Assembly: GCF_000820225.1 (NCBI RefSeq)
Contig: NZ_CDDK01000025.1
Span: 5,894-69,893 of the forward strand
DNA: 64,000 nt
Direction of reading: 5' to 3'
From: Aeromonas veronii bv. veronii
Lineage (GTDB): Bacteria; Pseudomonadota; Gammaproteobacteria; Enterobacterales; Aeromonadaceae
Shown here: positions 10,963 to 18,736 of the stretch, piece by piece
Numbering within the stretch: the stretch's first letter is position 1
Layout: every line of letters starts with the position of its first letter
Made by a program: the position numbers and the translations under genes
Notes under the pieces: model-generated
The model's database searches: none
Told to the model about the DNA's origin: nothing
Seen by the model: the letters and a program-made list of their open reading frames with translations, nothing else

Positions 10963-11517
10963 TCAGGTTTGCTCGTTGCTGCCGCTCTGGATGGATGAGC
11001 GACGCCCGGCGGGTAGCATCCGGGTAACCAGATTGCTGCGCTGACGCCAGGAGGTGAAGACGATGGCCAGCAGGTGCAAACCTATCAGCCCCTGTAGCGC
11101 CACCACGCACCACTCATGCCACTCGTCAGCCCCCAGTTCAAATCCCGTCTCGGTATTTTGAAACCAGCCGCTGCCAGCGGTGGCCAGCACAACCAGCCAG
11201 AGCGCCCACACGGCCAGCTTGCCGCTACCGTGATGACCCGGTGCCGGAGGCTGCCGCTCACGCATCTCTCGCGCTTGCTGGCGAAAATCCTCACCGCTGG
11301 GGATGAGGGCACCAAGGCGAGCGTAGCCACGGGCGAAAGTGAGCCCCCAGAGCAGACGCAAGGAGACCAGCCCAATGGCACCGTAACCCAACCACTCGTG
11401 CCACTCCTCCCCCGCTTCGTTAACCCAGAGGTTGCCGATGCAGACTGCCGCCAAGCCCCAGTGGGTCAGGCGAACCAGCGCATCCCAGCGAAAGGGCTCA
11501 CCCTTTTTGCTTGGCAT
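10963..11517 (-). CDS. Cytochrome b561 family membrane protein
   Basis: This 184-residue integral membrane cytochrome b resembles the bacterial b561/NiFe-hydrogenase b-subunit group. Four hydrophobic segments lie at about 15-32, 42-60, 100-118 and 135-155, with histidines suited to haem ligation in RLTHWGLAAVC (N-terminal helix), EWHEWLGYG, EWHEWCVVALQGLIGLHLLA and nearby. Its start overlaps the 3' end of the cytochrome b562 gene by 20 bases, so the two are translated as a unit. The likely role is electron exchange between the quinone pool and the soluble b562 partner; the terminal acceptor is not visible. Confidence 0.85.
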   Translation of the reverse strand: MPSKKGEPFRWDALVRLTHWGLAAVCIGNLWVNEAGEEWHEWLGYGAIGLVSLRLLWGLTFARGYARLGALIPSGEDFRQQAREMRERQPPAPGHHGSGKLAVWALWLVVLATAGSGWFQNTETGFELGADEWHEWCVVALQGLIGLHLLAIVFTSWRQRSNLVTRMLPAGRRSSIQSGSNEQT

Positions 11518-11872
11518 ATTTGTGGTACTCCTTCTTCAGGTCGTTGACCTTGGCCAGATGTTCGCGCGCCTTGGCCTCATCACCCGCCTTGAGTGCGGCC
11601 AGGCTGGCGTCCAGCTCGGTCTGTACCTCGTTCATCCCTTCAAGGAATTTCTCTTTCTTGGCGGCCGGCATGTTCTTCTGCTTGGCCACATCCAGCTGGG
11701 CCTTCATCTCGTTGATGTGCTTCTCCATGGTGGCTGCATCATCAGCCTTGACGGCCTGCTTGTAGTTGAAGCCAATCTTCTTCATCGGCTGTTCCAGATC
11801 ACCCGCCACTGCAGGCAGGGTCATCAGGCCAAACATCAGGGGCAGCAGCAGGGGGCGGACGGTTTTCAACAT
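11498..11872 (-). CDS. cybC: Periplasmic cytochrome b562
   Basis: The 124-residue product has a signal peptide (MLKTVRPLLLPLMFGLMTLP, cleavage after AVA near residue 23). The mature part is a four-helix bundle of charged amphipathic helices. It keeps the two expected haem ligands of cytochrome b562: a methionine early in helix 1 (DLEQPMKKIG) and a histidine near the C-terminus (KKEYHKYAKQ). It overlaps the b561 gene. In E. coli cybC is an orphan electron carrier of unknown partner; here the adjacent membrane cytochrome is an obvious candidate. GGAAAT precedes the ATG as a plausible ribosome-binding site. Confidence 0.88.
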   Translation of the reverse strand: MLKTVRPLLLPLMFGLMTLPAVAGDLEQPMKKIGFNYKQAVKADDAATMEKHINEMKAQLDVAKQKNMPAAKKEKFLEGMNEVQTELDASLAALKAGDEAKAREHLAKVNDLKKEYHKYAKQKG

Positions 11873-12094
11873 GGGATTTCCTTATATAACGACATGCTCG
11901 AATTGTTAGGGGTACTTATGAATCCAAACAAGAATTCATCACCAGCATGATGCCATGACTCATGGTGAAACGTTTGTGAAAAATGCTGTTTTTTGTGGCA
12001 AATAGTGACAGATATGCCGCGCTTGTTTGCGCTTGGTAACTGATTGAACGCTGGTGACGCGCAGCATGAGGATGGTTGAAAGCGGTAAACAGCT

Positions 12095-12119
12095 ACAAAA
12101 AACCCCGCCGTAGCGGGGT
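12095..12119 (-). terminator. Rho-independent terminator of purHD
   Basis: ACCCCGC (12102-12108) pairs with GCGGGGT (12113-12119). On the minus strand the stem is followed by TTTTTTGT, 30 bases past the purD stop. Confidence 0.9.
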
Positions 12120-12149
12120 CTGAATCAGCTGGCCATTTGCTGGTGTCAG

Positions 12150-13436
12150 TTACTCCTGTTCGCGAGCAATGGCGCGCCAGCCGATATCCTTGCGGTAGAA
12201 GACGCCATCCCACTTGATGCGGCCAGCGAGCTGATAGGCACGCTGCTGGGCTTCTGCAACCGTATGGCCCAGCGCCGTGGCGCACAGTACACGACCGCCA
12301 GCGGTCAGGCTGGTATCGCCCTCCAGGCGGGTACCGGCATGGAACACCTTCTCACCCGCCACTTCATCCACCGGCAAGCCGCTGATGGGGTGGTTGGTGC
12401 TGTAATCGCCAGGATAGCCTCCCGCCGCCAACACCACGCCGATAGCGGCGCGGGGATCATAGATGGCCTCTTTCTGATCCAGCTTGCCTGCGCAAGCGGC
12501 CAGGCAGAGCTCCACCAGATCGGACTGCATCCGCAGCATGATGGGCTGGGTCTCGGGATCGCCGAAACGGCAGTTGAACTCGATCACCTTGGGATTGCCT
12601 GCACCATCGATCATCAGACCGGCATAGAGGAAACCGGTGTAAACGTTGTCCTCGGCCGCCATGCCGCGCACAGTCGGCATGATCACCTGCTCCATCACGC
12701 GTCGATGTACCTCGGCGGTCACTACAGGCGCCGGGGAGTAAGCCCCCATGCCGCCGGTGTTGAGGCCGGTATCACCGTCGCCAACCCGCTTGTGATCCTG
12801 ACTGGTGGCCATCGGCAGCACGTGCTCGCCATCGACCATGACGATGAAGCTCGCCTCTTCCCCCTCCAGAAACTCCTCAATCACCACCCGGGAACCCGCT
12901 TCGCCAAAGGCATTGCCGGAGAGCATGTCGCGCACCGCGTCTTCCGCTTCCTGCAAGGTCATGGCGACAATCACCCCCTTGCCCGCCGCCAGACCATCGG
13001 CCTTGATGACGATGGGGGCGCCCTTCTCGCGCAGATAGGCGAGCGCAGGCTCCACTTCGGTGAAGTTCTGGTACTCGGCGGTCGGAATGGCGTGACGGGC
13101 CAGGAAATCCTTGGTGAAAGCCTTGGAGCCTTCCAGCTGGGCAGCGGCAGCAGTCGGGCCAAAGATCGGCTGACCGGCGGCGCGGAAGGCATCCACCACC
13201 CCTTTCACCAGCGGCGCTTCCGGCCCGACGATGGTGAGGCCGACCTGCTTCTCTTTGGCAAAAGCCAGCAACCCTTCGATATCGGTCGCCTCGATGGCGA
13301 CGTTCTCGACACCCGGCTCAAGCTGGGTGCCTGCATTGCCCGGCGCCACAAAAACGTGACGTACCAGTGGGGAGTGTTTGGCCTTCCAGGCCAGAGCGTG
13401 TTCGCGGCCACCGTTGCCAATGATCAGTACTTTCAT
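12150..13436 (-). CDS. purD: Phosphoribosylamine--glycine ligase (GARS)
   Basis: PurD makes glycinamide ribonucleotide from phosphoribosylamine, glycine and ATP, the second step of de novo purine synthesis. The 428 residues match the usual length. It starts MKVLIIGNGGREHALAWK (the GNGGREHA motif), has the ATP-grasp segment VIKADGLAAGKGV near residue 145, and FNCRFGDPETQ around 288, with acidic residues that bind Mg2+. It lies 114 bases downstream of purH on the same strand, as in the E. coli purHD operon. Confidence 0.98.
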   Translation of the reverse strand: MKVLIIGNGGREHALAWKAKHSPLVRHVFVAPGNAGTQLEPGVENVAIEATDIEGLLAFAKEKQVGLTIVGPEAPLVKGVVDAFRAAGQPIFGPTAAAAQLEGSKAFTKDFLARHAIPTAEYQNFTEVEPALAYLREKGAPIVIKADGLAAGKGVIVAMTLQEAEDAVRDMLSGNAFGEAGSRVVIEEFLEGEEASFIVMVDGEHVLPMATSQDHKRVGDGDTGLNTGGMGAYSPAPVVTAEVHRRVMEQVIMPTVRGMAAEDNVYTGFLYAGLMIDGAGNPKVIEFNCRFGDPETQPIMLRMQSDLVELCLAACAGKLDQKEAIYDPRAAIGVVLAAGGYPGDYSTNHPISGLPVDEVAGEKVFHAGTRLEGDTSLTAGGRVLCATALGHTVAEAQQRAYQLAGRIKWDGVFYRKDIGWRAIAREQE

Positions 13437-13518
13437 CGTATCGCTCGCTTCTATTTGTGGTCACTGGACGGCCACCCGGGCCGTCAGTCAGTGGAAATAG
13501 TCAGTTGAAAAGAGACAA

Positions 13519-13542
13519 CAAAAGGGCCGCCATCGGCAGCCC
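13519..13542 (-). terminator. Hairpin with U-tract between purH and purD
   Basis: On the minus strand GGGCTGCC pairs with GGCGGCCC (13524-13542, one mismatch) and is followed by TTTTGTTG. It starts eight bases after the purH stop and may reduce purD expression relative to purH. Confidence 0.55.
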
Positions 13543-13550
13543 CTGACCCA

Positions 13551-15143
13551 TCAATGACGGAAATGGCGCATGTTGGTGAACACCATGCACATGCCGTGCT
13601 CGTCGGCGGCGTCGATCACCTCCTGATCGCGCATCGAGCCACCCGGCTGGATCACGCAAGAGATACCGGCCTGCGCGGCAGCATCAATACCGTCGCGGAA
13701 CGGGAAGAAGGCATCGGAGGCCATCACGGAGCCCGCCACTGTCAGCCCTTCGTCCGCCGCCTTGATACCGGCGATTTTGGCCGAATAAACACGGCTCATC
13801 TGGCCTGCGCCGACGCCGATGGTCTGGCCATCTTTGGCGTAGACGATGGCGTTGGATTTGACGAACTTGGCCACTTTCCAGCAGAACAGCAGATCCTGCA
13901 GCTCGGCCTCGGTCGGCTGACGCTTGCTGACCACGGTCAGGTCACCCAACGTCACCATGCCAAGATCGCGCTCCTGTACCAGCAGGCCGCCGTTGACGCG
14001 CTTGAGGTCAAAGCCTTGCGCCGGAGCAGTCCACTGACCGCATTCGAGCAGACGCACGTTCTGCTTGGCGGCGACCGCATCGCGGGCCTCCTGGCTGACG
14101 GTCGGGGCGATGATCACCTCAACAAACTGGCGGGCCACGATGGCTGCGGCAGTGGCACCATCCAGCTCGCGGTTGAAGGCGATGATGCCGCCGAAGGCGG
14201 AGGTGGGGTCAGTCTGGTAGGCACGATCGTAGGCACTCAGCAGGTCGTCACCGATGGCCACACCGCAGGGGTTGGCATGCTTGACGATGACGCAGGCCGG
14301 CTCATCGAACTCCTTCACACACTCCAGCGCAGCATCGGTATCGGCGATGTTGTTGTAGGAGAGCGCCTTGCCCTGCAGCTGGATAGCGCTGGAGACGGAA
14401 CCCGGAGCAGCATGCTCTTCGGCGTAGAAGGCGGCAGCCTGATGGCTGTTTTCGCCGTAACGCATGTCCTGCTTCTTGATGAACTGGCTGTTGAAGGTGC
14501 GCGGGAAGCGGGACTCCTCGTCACCCTCCTTGTTGTCACCGTAGGAAGGAACCATGGTGCCGAAGTAGTTGGCGATCATGCCGTCGTAGGCGGCGGTGTG
14601 CTCGAAGGCGGCGATGGCCAGATCGAAACGGGTCGCCAGTTTCAGGCTGTTGCCGTTGGCATCCATTTCGCGAATAACCCGATCATAGTCGGCAGCTTTG
14701 ACGACGATAGCGACATCTTTATGGTTTTTGGCGGCAGAACGCACCATGGTCGGGCCGCCGATGTCGATGTTCTCGACCGCATCGGCCAGGGTGCAGCCCG
14801 CTTTGGCAACGGTGGCGGCGAAGGGGTAAAGGTTGACGACGACCATGTCGATGGGGGAGATAGCGTGCTGGGCCATGATGGCGTCATCCTGATCCCGACG
14901 ACCGAGGATGCCGCCATGAACCTTGGGATGCAGGGTCTTGACCCGGCCATCCATCATTTCAGGGAAACCCGTGTAGTCGGAGACCTCGGTCACCGGCAGA
15001 CCCGCCTCGCCAAGCAGCTTGGCGGTACCGCCCGTGGAGAGCAGGGCAACACCACGCTCGTTGAGTGCCTTGGCAAATTCCAGAATGCCAGTTTTGTCAG
15101 ACACACTCAGCAGTGCACGGCGAATGGGTCGAGCTTGTTCCAT
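13551..15143 (-). CDS. purH: Bifunctional AICAR formyltransferase/IMP cyclohydrolase
   Basis: PurH performs the last two steps of IMP synthesis: formylation of AICAR and ring closure. The 530-residue protein has an N-terminal cyclohydrolase (MGS-like) domain with [28 protein letters not shown] and [12 protein letters not shown], then a C-terminal formyltransferase domain with [12 protein letters not shown] and [15 protein letters not shown]; it ends MRHFRH. I chose ATG 15143 because GAGGA lies nine bases upstream and E. coli PurH starts at the same point; the longer reading to 15257 adds an unrelated leader. purD follows. Confidence 0.98.
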   Translation of the reverse strand: MEQARPIRRALLSVSDKTGILEFAKALNERGVALLSTGGTAKLLGEAGLPVTEVSDYTGFPEMMDGRVKTLHPKVHGGILGRRDQDDAIMAQHAISPIDMVVVNLYPFAATVAKAGCTLADAVENIDIGGPTMVRSAAKNHKDVAIVVKAADYDRVIREMDANGNSLKLATRFDLAIAAFEHTAAYDGMIANYFGTMVPSYGDNKEGDEESRFPRTFNSQFIKKQDMRYGENSHQAAAFYAEEHAAPGSVSSAIQLQGKALSYNNIADTDAALECVKEFDEPACVIVKHANPCGVAIGDDLLSAYDRAYQTDPTSAFGGIIAFNRELDGATAAAIVARQFVEVIIAPTVSQEARDAVAAKQNVRLLECGQWTAPAQGFDLKRVNGGLLVQERDLGMVTLGDLTVVSKRQPTEAELQDLLFCWKVAKFVKSNAIVYAKDGQTIGVGAGQMSRVYSAKIAGIKAADEGLTVAGSVMASDAFFPFRDGIDAAAQAGISCVIQPGGSMRDQEVIDAADEHGMCMVFTNMRHFRH

Positions 15144-15559
15144 CACACTATCGTCCTCAACATAACGGGGACCGTTCCATGGGAGGCGAGGCTCAACACA
15201 GAGAGTCCCCAAATAAATGGAAGTGGGGGATTTCGCAAACCACTCTCGCCCCGACATCCGGCAAAAGCGTTTTAGGAAATGCCCGCTTGGTGCGGCGCTC
15301 TGTTATGGGCGCGTATTCTACACAAAAAATGTGACCTGTGGTGGATTTTTTGAAACAGCAAAGCCTTATTTGGCGCGGCGTTAAACGTTTTCCACTTGAT
15401 TTTCTCGAAACGTTTGCACTTTCAGTGTTTTATGGGAAAAAGGGTCGCCAGGAGATGTTTATCTGCCCCTTTTATGCCCTTGGCTGGCAATCCATGGGCA
15501 AAGGGGTGATAGTGAATTCCGGTTTTTGTGGCGGCATACATTCAAGGGGAGAAAAGGGC
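15144..15559. other. purH-zntR divergent intergenic region
   Basis: This 416-base gap contains the two PurR-like cores and the purH leader. No coding sequence is convincing: in-frame upstream extensions of zntR and purH here have no family similarity. No typical MerR-family 19-20 bp spaced operator was recognised immediately before zntR. Confidence 0.5.
15379..15419 (-). promoter_or_regulatory. Two PurR-like operator cores upstream of purH
   Basis: Two copies of the PurR core AAACGTTT occur at 15383-15390 and 15408-15415, with centres 25 bases apart. The right copy extends to AAACGTTTGC, close to the E. coli PurR consensus ACGCAAACGTTTGCGT. A minus-strand -10-like TAGAAT lies closer to purH, near 15310. 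The sites are about 235-275 bases upstream of purH, so they could serve either purHD or the zntR side; PurR repression of purHD is the more likely reading. Confidence 0.55.
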
Positions 15560-16015
15560 ATGTATCGGATCGGTGAACTGGCCAAGGCGTGCGGGGTCAA
15601 GGCAGATACCCTGCGTTTTTACGAGAAGAACGGGCTTATCTCACCGGGGATCCGCAACGAATCCGGCTACCGCCTCTACAGTGAACAGGACAAGCGGCGG
15701 CTGGAGTTCATCATTCGCGCCAAGTCGGTGGGATTCTCGCTGGCCGATATCGGCGAGCTGCTCGACCTCGATACCAACAAGGCCAAAGTCACCTGTCAGG
15801 AGGTGAAAGCAGTAGCCGACACCAAGCTGGCCCGGGTGGAGCAGAAGATCATCGAACTGACCCGCTTTCGCGACAACCTGCGCGAGCTCTCCAATATCTG
15901 CTGCGGCGGGCCGCGCTCGGCGGAGCACTGCGCCATCCTCGAGACGCTGGAATCTGGCGCCCCGGCCCATCACGAGCACCACAGCCACGACCAGCATGAC
16001 CCGGTTCACGGCTGA
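15560..16015 (+). CDS. zntR: Zn(II)-responsive MerR-family regulator ZntR
   Basis: ZntR binds the over-spaced promoter of the zinc exporter gene zntA and activates it when Zn(II) is bound. The 151-residue protein begins MYRIGELAKACGVKADTLRFYEK (winged helix-turn-helix), continues with a dimerisation coiled coil and carries the metal-site cysteines in VTCQEV, NICCGG and EHCAILE, the ZntR rather than CueR/MerR layout. A histidine-rich tail (HHEHHSHDQHDPVHG) is an extension that may add metal affinity. The ATG at 15560 has AGGGGAG upstream. zntA is not in the window. zntR next to arfA is also found in E. coli. Confidence 0.93.
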   Translation: MYRIGELAKACGVKADTLRFYEKNGLISPGIRNESGYRLYSEQDKRRLEFIIRAKSVGFSLADIGELLDLDTNKAKVTCQEVKAVADTKLARVEQKIIELTRFRDNLRELSNICCGGPRSAEHCAILETLESGAPAHHEHHSHDQHDPVHG

Positions 16016-16083
16016 CATGGTATGCCTGACTGAGCGTGCCTGGCTCAGAGTGACTGACTCGGCGCGCCCGACGCATTGCTCCG

Positions 16084-16117
16084 GCGGCAATTTGGTGACA
16101 AAATCGCCGCGTTTTTA
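16084..16117 (+). terminator. Rho-independent terminator of zntR
   Basis: GCGGC-A-ATTT (16084-16093) pairs with AAAT-C-GCCGC (about 16101-16110), with one internal mismatch, followed by GTTTTT. Confidence 0.75.
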
Positions 16118-16229
16118 ACCGGTGCCAGTCCATCCGGTTGCCGGGAGCTCAGCTGAACAGGCGCTCGCAGCGAAAACCACCATCCAGACACAAGAATCAA
16201 CACACCAAGAGAAAAGAAGAGGAGCCATC

Positions 16230-16469
16230 ATGGCCAATATTCGGGTCAACCAACCCGCCCTCCCCCGTGAGGAAAATGCGCAAGGGGGCAACTATGCCCA
16301 TCAGCGCGGCGAAATAAAGGATAACCATCTGCACGCCCTGCTCTCCGATCCCCTGTTTCGCAGCCGGGTCGAGCGCAACAAGAAGGGCAAGGGGAGTTAC
16401 CAGCGCAAGGCCAAATTTGGCAAGCGGTGGGAGCCCGGCCAACAGCAGATGATCCGCGTCTGCTGCTGA
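16230..16469 (+). CDS. arfA: Alternative ribosome-rescue factor ArfA
   Basis: ArfA rescues ribosomes stalled on nonstop mRNA by recruiting RF2, as a backup to tmRNA. The 79-residue product contains the family core: [20 protein letters not shown], then [16 protein letters not shown], which aligns with E. coli ArfA ([29 protein letters not shown]). The N-terminus is about 20 residues longer than in E. coli. GAGGAG seven bases before the ATG at 16230 supports the start. In E. coli the arfA mRNA is itself cut inside the gene so that only tmRNA failure allows stable ArfA; a palindrome at 16410-16421 is placed where such a cut would fall. Confidence 0.93.
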   Translation: MANIRVNQPALPREENAQGGNYAHQRGEIKDNHLHALLSDPLFRSRVERNKKGKGSYQRKAKFGKRWEPGQQQMIRVCC

Positions 16470-16491
16470 GCGGGTTTCTACCGACCATAAA

Positions 16492-16525
16492 CAATCAGGG
16501 CGCCATTGGCGCCCTGATTGTTATC
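16492..16525 (+). terminator. Rho-independent terminator of arfA
   Basis: A thirteen-base-pair perfect stem, CAATCAGGGCGCC (16492-16504) with GGCGCCCTGATTG (16508-16520) and loop ATT, is followed by TTATC. Confidence 0.88.
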
Positions 16526-16592
16526 TCGAAACACGGTTCGCCAAAACTGCCTCACGACCTGTTGCGAGAAGCTGTCAGCGAGGTGAAGAGCA

Positions 16593-16640
16593 GCGCAGGA
16601 ACCGGAGCGTATAGAGATACGTGAGGCTTCCGAGCAGCGC
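16593..16640. repeat. Stem-loop element, probable dispersed intergenic repeat
   Basis: In the 160-base non-coding gap between arfA and hemW, nested complementary blocks form a long imperfect hairpin: GCGC (16593-16596) with GCGC (16637-16640), GGAA (16598-16601) with TTCC (16628-16631), and CGTAT (16608-16612) with ATACG (16617-16621) around an AGAG tip. A second imperfect dyad with TCACG and CGTGA arms lies in 16650-16675. The form is typical of REP-like repeats in Aeromonas and Shewanella intergenic DNA. I saw no second copy in this window. Confidence 0.4.
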
Positions 16641-16684
16641 ATGAACCTTGATCACGGCTTCGCAGCCAGATCGTGAGCCAGTTT

Positions 16685-17830
16685 TCACTCATCCATAAAC
16701 AGTTCGAGCAACACGTTGAGATAGCGATGGCCGAGAGAAGTGAGCTGCCAGCTCTCTCCCAAATCCTCGATCAGCTCCTTGCTTTGGGCTATGGTGAGCA
16801 CCGTCTCTACCCGCTCCAGCGGCAGGCCGGTATAGGCCTCGAACTCCGCCTTGGGAGCAGGTTCAAACAGGCGGAAGCGGTTCATGAAGTATTCGAGCGG
16901 CAGATCGTCTGCCGTCACCTGCCACTGCTCGTCCAGATAAGGGCGACTCTTGTCCAGATACCCTTTTGGATGCTTCACCTTGGCGGTGCGCAGGATCTGT
17001 TGATTAGCGAGATCGGTCACCTTGCCGTGGGCGCCACAGCCGATCCCCAGATAGTCACCAAAGCGCCAGTAGTTGAGGTTGTGATGGCACTGGTAGCCCT
17101 CTTTGGCGTAAGCCGAGATCTCGTACTGGCGATAACCGCTGGCGGTGAGCATGGCGTGGCCCTGCTCGTAGATGTCCCACAGGGTGTCATCTTCCGGCAG
17201 TTTGGGCGGCTTGGAGGCAAACGCCGTGTTCGGCTCTATGGTGAGCTGATACCATGAGAGGTGCGGCGGGGCGCAGTCGATCGCCTGCTGCAGGTCGTAA
17301 AGGGCGTCATCCAGACTCTGATCCGGCAGACCGTGCATCAGATCCAGATTGAAGGTGGGCAACTTGATGGCATGGGCCAGTGCAGCGGCCTTGCGCGCCT
17401 CTTCCGGGCCGTGAATGCGGCCGAGGCGGGTCAGCTTCTCCTGCTGGAAGCTCTGCACCCCGATGGAGATGCGGTTGATGCCGGCGCGCTGGAAACCGGC
17501 GAACTTCTCCGCTTCCACCGTGCCCGGGTTGGCCTCCATGGTGATCTCGCATTCTGCGGCGAGCGGAATACGGGCCCGTACCCCGTCCAGCAAGGTTTGC
17601 ATCGCCTCCACCGTCAACAGGCTGGGGGTGCCGCCGCCGATAAAGATCGAGGAGAGCGGCCGCCCCTGCGCCCACTTCAGATCCTGATCCAGATCCTCCA
17701 GCAGAGCGGCGACATATTCGAGGTGAGGCAACTCCCCCTTCTGGGCATGGGAGTTGAAGTCACAGTAAGGGCACTTCTGGACGCACCAGGGCACATGAAT
17801 ATAGAGAGAGAGCGGCGGCAGTTGCAGCAT
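16685..17830 (-). CDS. hemW: Radical SAM haem chaperone HemW
   Basis: HemW is a [4Fe-4S] radical SAM protein, formerly annotated as a coproporphyrinogen III oxidase-like enzyme; it binds haem and is thought to deliver it to membrane acceptors. The 381-residue product starts MLQLPPLSLYIHVPWCVQKC, with the cluster cysteines C16, C20 and C23 in CVQKCPYC. This differs from oxygen-independent HemN, which uses CxxxCxxCxC. SIFIGGGTPSLL and TMEANPGT follow as SAM-domain motifs. ATG 17830 is preferred over the 17878 codon because the family begins at this hydrophobic β-strand. It follows rdgB by 74 bases, forming an rdgB-hemW operon. Confidence 0.95.
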   Translation of the reverse strand: MLQLPPLSLYIHVPWCVQKCPYCDFNSHAQKGELPHLEYVAALLEDLDQDLKWAQGRPLSSIFIGGGTPSLLTVEAMQTLLDGVRARIPLAAECEITMEANPGTVEAEKFAGFQRAGINRISIGVQSFQQEKLTRLGRIHGPEEARKAAALAHAIKLPTFNLDLMHGLPDQSLDDALYDLQQAIDCAPPHLSWYQLTIEPNTAFASKPPKLPEDDTLWDIYEQGHAMLTASGYRQYEISAYAKEGYQCHHNLNYWRFGDYLGIGCGAHGKVTDLANQQILRTAKVKHPKGYLDKSRPYLDEQWQVTADDLPLEYFMNRFRLFEPAPKAEFEAYTGLPLERVETVLTIAQSKELIEDLGESWQLTSLGHRYLNVLLELFMDE

Positions 17831-17904
17831 GGGGCTTCCAATAAAACGGGGGCTCAAGGCCCCCATTGTAGATGACAATATGCGATGGGCGGTGGAGGCT
17901 TAAC

Positions 17905-18498
17905 TCAGTGAGCCGCCAGCGCCGCTTTCAGTTTGGCCAGCGCCTGGGCACGGTGGCTCAGCTGGTTCTTCAGCTCGGCGGGCATCTGGGCGGCGGTGCA
18001 GTCGTGATCCGGCACGAAGAAGACGGGGTCATAGCCGAAACCGTGCTGACCGCGCGGCTCGTCGATAATCATCCCTTCCCAGCTCGCCTGACAGATGATG
18101 GGAGTGGGATCGTCAGCGTGGCGCATATAGACCAGCACACACCAGAAGCGGGCGCTCTTTAGGTACTCGGGAGCACCTTGCAGCTCGCCGAGCAGCTTCT
18201 CGATGTTGGCCTTGTCACCGGCGCCCACACCGGCAAAACGGGCGGAGTAGACGCCGGGGCGCCCTTGCAGCAGATCGACTTCCAGACCGGAGTCATCGGC
18301 CACGGCAGGCAGACCAGTAATGCGGGCGGCGTGGCGAGCCTTGATGATGGCATTCTCGACGAAGGTGGTGCCGGTCTCATCGGCATCGGAGACCGCAAAC
18401 TCGCTCTGTGGGATCACCTGGATCTTCATATCGGCCAGCATGGCGGCCAATTCCTTCACCTTTTTCTGGTTACCTGTTGCCAGGACAAGCTTGTTCAT
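17905..18498 (-). CDS. rdgB: dITP/XTP pyrophosphatase RdgB
   Basis: RdgB hydrolyses non-canonical purine triphosphates (dITP, XTP, dHapTP) to monophosphates, keeping deaminated purines out of DNA and RNA. The 197 residues equal the E. coli length. It begins MNKLVLATGNQKKVKELAAM, with the TGNxxK nucleotide-binding motif. GLPAVADDSGLEVDLLQG and GFGYDPVFFVPD follow, and SHRAQALAKL lies near the end. The ATG at 18498 with GGAGG upstream is preferred to the 18528 codon. Confidence 0.97.
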   Translation of the reverse strand: MNKLVLATGNQKKVKELAAMLADMKIQVIPQSEFAVSDADETGTTFVENAIIKARHAARITGLPAVADDSGLEVDLLQGRPGVYSARFAGVGAGDKANIEKLLGELQGAPEYLKSARFWCVLVYMRHADDPTPIICQASWEGMIIDEPRGQHGFGYDPVFFVPDHDCTAAQMPAELKNQLSHRAQALAKLKAALAAH

Positions 18499-18629
18499 CG
18501 AGCACCTCCGCAAAAATAATCTGCGCATTCTATGCGGCGCAAGCGTTTAGTAAAAGCGTCAATTACACCCGCTGTGATGGGGTTACGGGGGATTTGCCGC
18601 CATCGAATAACCAGCTTTTTAATACATGT

Positions 18630-18642
18630 TTCCATAATGGAA
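18630..18642. promoter_or_regulatory. Palindrome upstream of the Bcr/CflA exporter
   Basis: TTCCAT-A-ATGGAA is a perfect 6-1-6 inverted repeat in the A+T-rich 238-base gap between rdgB and the exporter gene, about 95 bases before the exporter ATG. An operator is possible; no regulator is assigned. Confidence 0.25.
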
Positions 18643-18736
18643 TAACCAAAGTGATTAAATACCATTTCTATTCATTACTGTGAGTCAGTAGACTCGCGCC
18701 CCAATTCATTAACCTGGCTGACTAAAGAGGTGACAG

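Noticed and set aside
11866-12285. 139-codon frame downstream of purD
   Set aside because: It overlaps the purD 3' end, the purD terminator and the b562 promoter region; no family similarity.
13554-15275. 573-codon plus-strand frame over purH
   Set aside because: Antisense to purH, whose protein is full length and unmistakable; the shadow has no recognisable domain.
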